From Planctomycetota bacterium (GTDB lineage: Bacteria; Planctomycetota; Planctomycetia; Planctomycetales; Planctomycetaceae): a stretch of 15,057 bases of DNA. A model generated the notes under the pieces. The model saw only the letters and a program-made list of their open reading frames with translations, was not told the DNA's origin and made no database searches. The stretch spans positions 1-15,057 of the forward strand of contig JAJRTM010000550.1 in assembly GCA_024278285.1 (NCBI GenBank). The letters are read 5' to 3'. This document shows positions 13,036 through 15,057 of this stretch, one piece after another. The position numbers and the translations under genes were made by a program. How positions within the stretch are numbered: the first letter of the stretch is position 1; the number at the start of each line of letters is the position of its first letter.

Positions 13036-14720
13036 ATTTGAATTCCTCCTTTCTTTCGTGCTTTTGTAATTTTTTTCCATGACACAAGCGAAAACTCTTT
13101 ACCCTTCTGCACCACCGCAAAGCGCCCTGATGCCAGCTTGATGGTCTTATTGATCTGCCCTTTCAAACGCTCACTGCTTGCAAGTGGCTGATATGTCAAT
13201 CCAAGTTCCTTTTGAAGCTTCCCCGCAACCTGTACCACTTCACGACGCTGCAATGTTTCCAACAATCTACGACGTGCAACAAGCTGACCACTTTGTTCCG
13301 TCATCAATTCCTCTTTGATCAACCACTGTTGCCGCAAACGTAACGCTCGGTTTGCCTCTGTACCAAATCCTTTATTGCGGAACTCCACCGGTTCTTTCGA
13401 CAACAGTTTTCTGTCCAACCAAGTTGCCCCATCAGCGCTGGCAAGACCATGAAACGGTACATGGGATTCAATGAACACACGGGTGATTGTCTGTTGTGAT
13501 TGTTGCTGTTTACTTGAATCTTGGCCTCGTAAGGTGACCACCATATCTTTACTCGGCGGATCGTACTTGCTGAGGCGACCAATCTCGGCATAATGCAATT
13601 TTCCATCCACCCCATCGACAACAGCATAGTGACGATCATTCAATTCATCTGACAATCCCAATGCCACGAGCTTGCCAGTTATCTTCTTGCCAGGCTGGCT
13701 CGCGTCAAAAACAGAATAATCTGATGCACCACGATCAATACCAGCTTCTTTCAGCACAGCCTGCATAGTTTTTATTATGTCACCACGTTGTCCAAGTTGC
13801 TGCAACACTTGCTCAGTTCGCTCTTCGAACTTCCACACACCCGCTTTGAGTTCTTTTGCCAATCCCATGCTTTCCAGTTTCCGCAAACGACCCATACGAT
13901 GGCTTTGCCATTGTTGATCTTGATGCGCTGACGATGAGAGGGCAAGAATTCCTTGGTCAGCATCCCCGAGCAGCGACCGGTCAATCCGTGTGAACCGCTC
14001 CGATTGAACTTCTCGGTCAATTTTTTGATCCAGCTCATGCTTGGTTTCCGGGCCAAGTTCTAATGTAACCAAATCACGGGCTCGCTCACGGAATCCATGG
14101 GATAGGTAATTACGCGCAATAACCAGATCCTTGCCTTTCTCATCCTTGCCACGGACAACAATATGCGTGTGTGGATGGCTGGTGTTGAAATGATCTACCG
14201 CCACCCATTCCAGCTTCGTACTAAGATCACTTTCGGCCTGCTGCATCAAATCACGGATGAACGGTTTAAGGTCTTCGAGCCGCGCGCTGTCCTCCGGTGC
14301 TACGATGAAACGGAACTGATGCCGGTCGTCCTCAGTGCCTTCCAGAAAGGCTTTGCCATCAACGCGATCACTGTCCTGCCCGTAAAGCTCGCCAGGCTCT
14401 CCTTCACGGGTGACGCCATCACGCTGGATGTATCTCAGATGTGCACGCGCTGCGCCGAGATCGCTGTTCTTGATTCTTGTGAACCGTGCTTTGACAATAA
14501 CGCGCCGACGTCCAGGCTGAAAACTACGAACACGTTGGGAAGCTGCAACCGAATATCCTCGCCCTGACTGGCTTCCCGAAAATACTGATCTGCCGCTTCT
14601 TGATCTTGGCTGGGCAGTGCGCCTGATATCTCGAACAATGCGATTGAGGTATTTCTGGTTTTTGCGACCAGATACTGATCGAATGCGCCCAAGCTTGGGT
14701 TGGAACTCATCTGAAGCCAT
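13032..14720 (-). CDS. rlxS: RlxS-like relaxase (VirD2-type, DUF3363)
   Basis: A 562-residue mobilization nuclease that should nick the element's origin of transfer and lead single-stranded DNA into a conjugation channel. The N-terminus is basic (about residues 10-85, rich in Arg and Ser). HLRYIQRDG (94-102) holds the probable nucleophile Tyr97. The metal site is VAVDHFNTSHPHTHIVVRG, with His182, His184 and His186. The remainder, from about 200, matches the DUF3363 family (LSHGFRERARDLVTLELGP). GGGAGA lies 8 bases before ATG 14720. It is intact and ends with AAGAAAGGAGG codons that also provide a ribosome binding site for whatever followed. No coupling protein or type IV secretion genes are in the window, so whether the element is self-transmissible cannot be judged here. 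Confidence 0.88.
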   Translation of the reverse strand: MASDEFQPKLGRIRSVSGRKNQKYLNRIVRDIRRTAQPRSRSGRSVFSGSQSGRGYSVAASQRVRSFQPGRRRVIVKARFTRIKNSDLGAARAHLRYIQRDGVTREGEPGELYGQDSDRVDGKAFLEGTEDDRHQFRFIVAPEDSARLEDLKPFIRDLMQQAESDLSTKLEWVAVDHFNTSHPHTHIVVRGKDEKGKDLVIARNYLSHGFRERARDLVTLELGPETKHELDQKIDREVQSERFTRIDRSLLGDADQGILALSSSAHQDQQWQSHRMGRLRKLESMGLAKELKAGVWKFEERTEQVLQQLGQRGDIIKTMQAVLKEAGIDRGASDYSVFDASQPGKKITGKLVALGLSDELNDRHYAVVDGVDGKLHYAEIGRLSKYDPPSKDMVVTLRGQDSSKQQQSQQTITRVFIESHVPFHGLASADGATWLDRKLLSKEPVEFRNKGFGTEANRALRLRQQWLIKEELMTEQSGQLVARRRLLETLQRREVVQVAGKLQKELGLTYQPLASSERLKGQINKTIKLASGRFAVVQKGKEFSLVSWKKITKARKKGGIQI

Positions 14721-14755
14721 TATGTCGTCTCCCAGTTATTGTTGACTGGTATTGA

Positions 14756-14902
14756 GATTGGGATGGCAACATAGGATGCCAAGATGGTGTCAAAAATTAC
14801 CAAAGATTGCAGGCGGTTGGGATTGGGATGGTGCCACTCGATTGTTGGTGGCACCAAATGAATTGAACAATTCCAATGGCTTTGCCATCCCCCGGCACCA
14901 TC
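14756..14902. repeat. nested inverted and direct repeats, candidate oriT
   Basis: Directly upstream of the relaxase gene: an 11-bp direct repeat GATTGGGATGG at 14756-14766 and 14821-14831; a 9-bp perfect inverted repeat TGGTGCCAC (14829-14837) with 14848-14856 around a 10-base loop; GATGGTGCC (14827-14835) complementary to 14894-14902; and GGGATGGCAA (14760-14769) complementary to 14882-14891. Such nested repeats next to a relaxase gene are typical of an origin of transfer. The nick site is not identifiable by eye. Confidence 0.5.
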
Positions 14903-14906
14903 TCTT

Positions 14907-14954
14907 TTATCTTGCTCTCTTAAATGTACCCGTATCCCTCTGATTTCTCTTCAT
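14907..14954 (-). other. 15-codon mini-ORF with ribosome binding site
   Basis: ATG 14954 is preceded by AGGAG and opens MKRNQRDTGTFKRAR followed by TAA. It could be a leader peptide upstream of the relaxase, but a frame this short is easily random. The remaining sequence to the window edge holds no gene I can support. Confidence 0.15.
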
Positions 14955-15057
14955 AATTTCCACTCCTATCCAAAGCTGTAATTACCTCATTTCACATTCA
15001 TCCGAAGATCATTTGCTCATTTCAACATGCCAACAAGACGCAATCAAACGGTCCATA

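Noticed and set aside
12895..13080. Minus-strand frame from ATG 13080 inside the relaxase end
   Set aside because: The ATG lies within the relaxase coding region without a ribosome binding site; if anything is translated, the TTG at 13035 is better placed.
1..15057. CRISPR array
   Set aside because: No regularly spaced direct repeats with unique spacers were seen.

Overview
The window looks like the left part of an integrated mobile element (integrative and mobilizable or conjugative element, or genomic island) in an alphaproteobacterium. Three things point there: a VirD2-like/DUF3363 (RlxS-type) relaxase, an IS5-family IS427-type insertion sequence of a kind common in that class, and an attachment site made from the 3' half of an initiator tRNA-Met whose sequence I recognise as alphaproteobacterial. 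I cannot fix the genus.

Layout. Positions 1-530 are probably host flank with at most one partial gene end. A 45-bp fragment of tRNA-fMet (531-575, minus sense) marks the junction. The 5' half of the tRNA is missing, so the intact copy should lie at the other end of the element, beyond the right edge. Next come an integrase with its promoter and a set of helically spaced TGGCTAC repeats (625-2010). A decayed zone follows, with an IS30 transposase tail (2083-2214) and a dead IS5-family copy (2651-3470) that still shows an A AAA AAG slippery site. A plus-strand TIR-transmembrane-WD40 protein (3557-6835) faces a minus-strand operon (12804 to 6910). At the right are an RlxS-like relaxase (13032-14720) and a nest of inverted and direct repeats upstream of it that looks like an origin of transfer.

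The centre of interest is the minus-strand operon of seven tightly spaced genes: (1) a TIR domain fused to a tRNA-guanine transglycosylase-like domain; (2) an OGG/HhH-GPD glycosylase-like protein; (3) a QueC-like 7-deazaguanine enzyme; (4) a TIR-like protein starting Met followed by seven Gly; (5) an alpha/beta hydrolase; (6) a helical-repeat protein with a trypsin-like protease domain; (7) a 52-residue protein overlapping gene 6 by ATGA. As I recall, the QueC + TGT + OGG trio is the ancillary set of type IV CBASS, where QueC- and TGT-like proteins attach a deazaguanine to the protein N-terminus of the cyclase. No cyclase is present here; a TIR protein with a poly-glycine N-terminus sits right after QueC instead.

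My working model, which is inference, is a defence system in which the QueC-like enzyme, with the TIR-TGT and OGG-like partners, modifies the glycine N-terminus of the TIR protein. The TIR enzymes would then make or use NAD-derived signals, and the protease (with its helical sensor region) and hydrolase would act as effectors. Together with the separate TIR-WD40 gene, the region is a defence cargo between the integrase and mobilization ends of the element.
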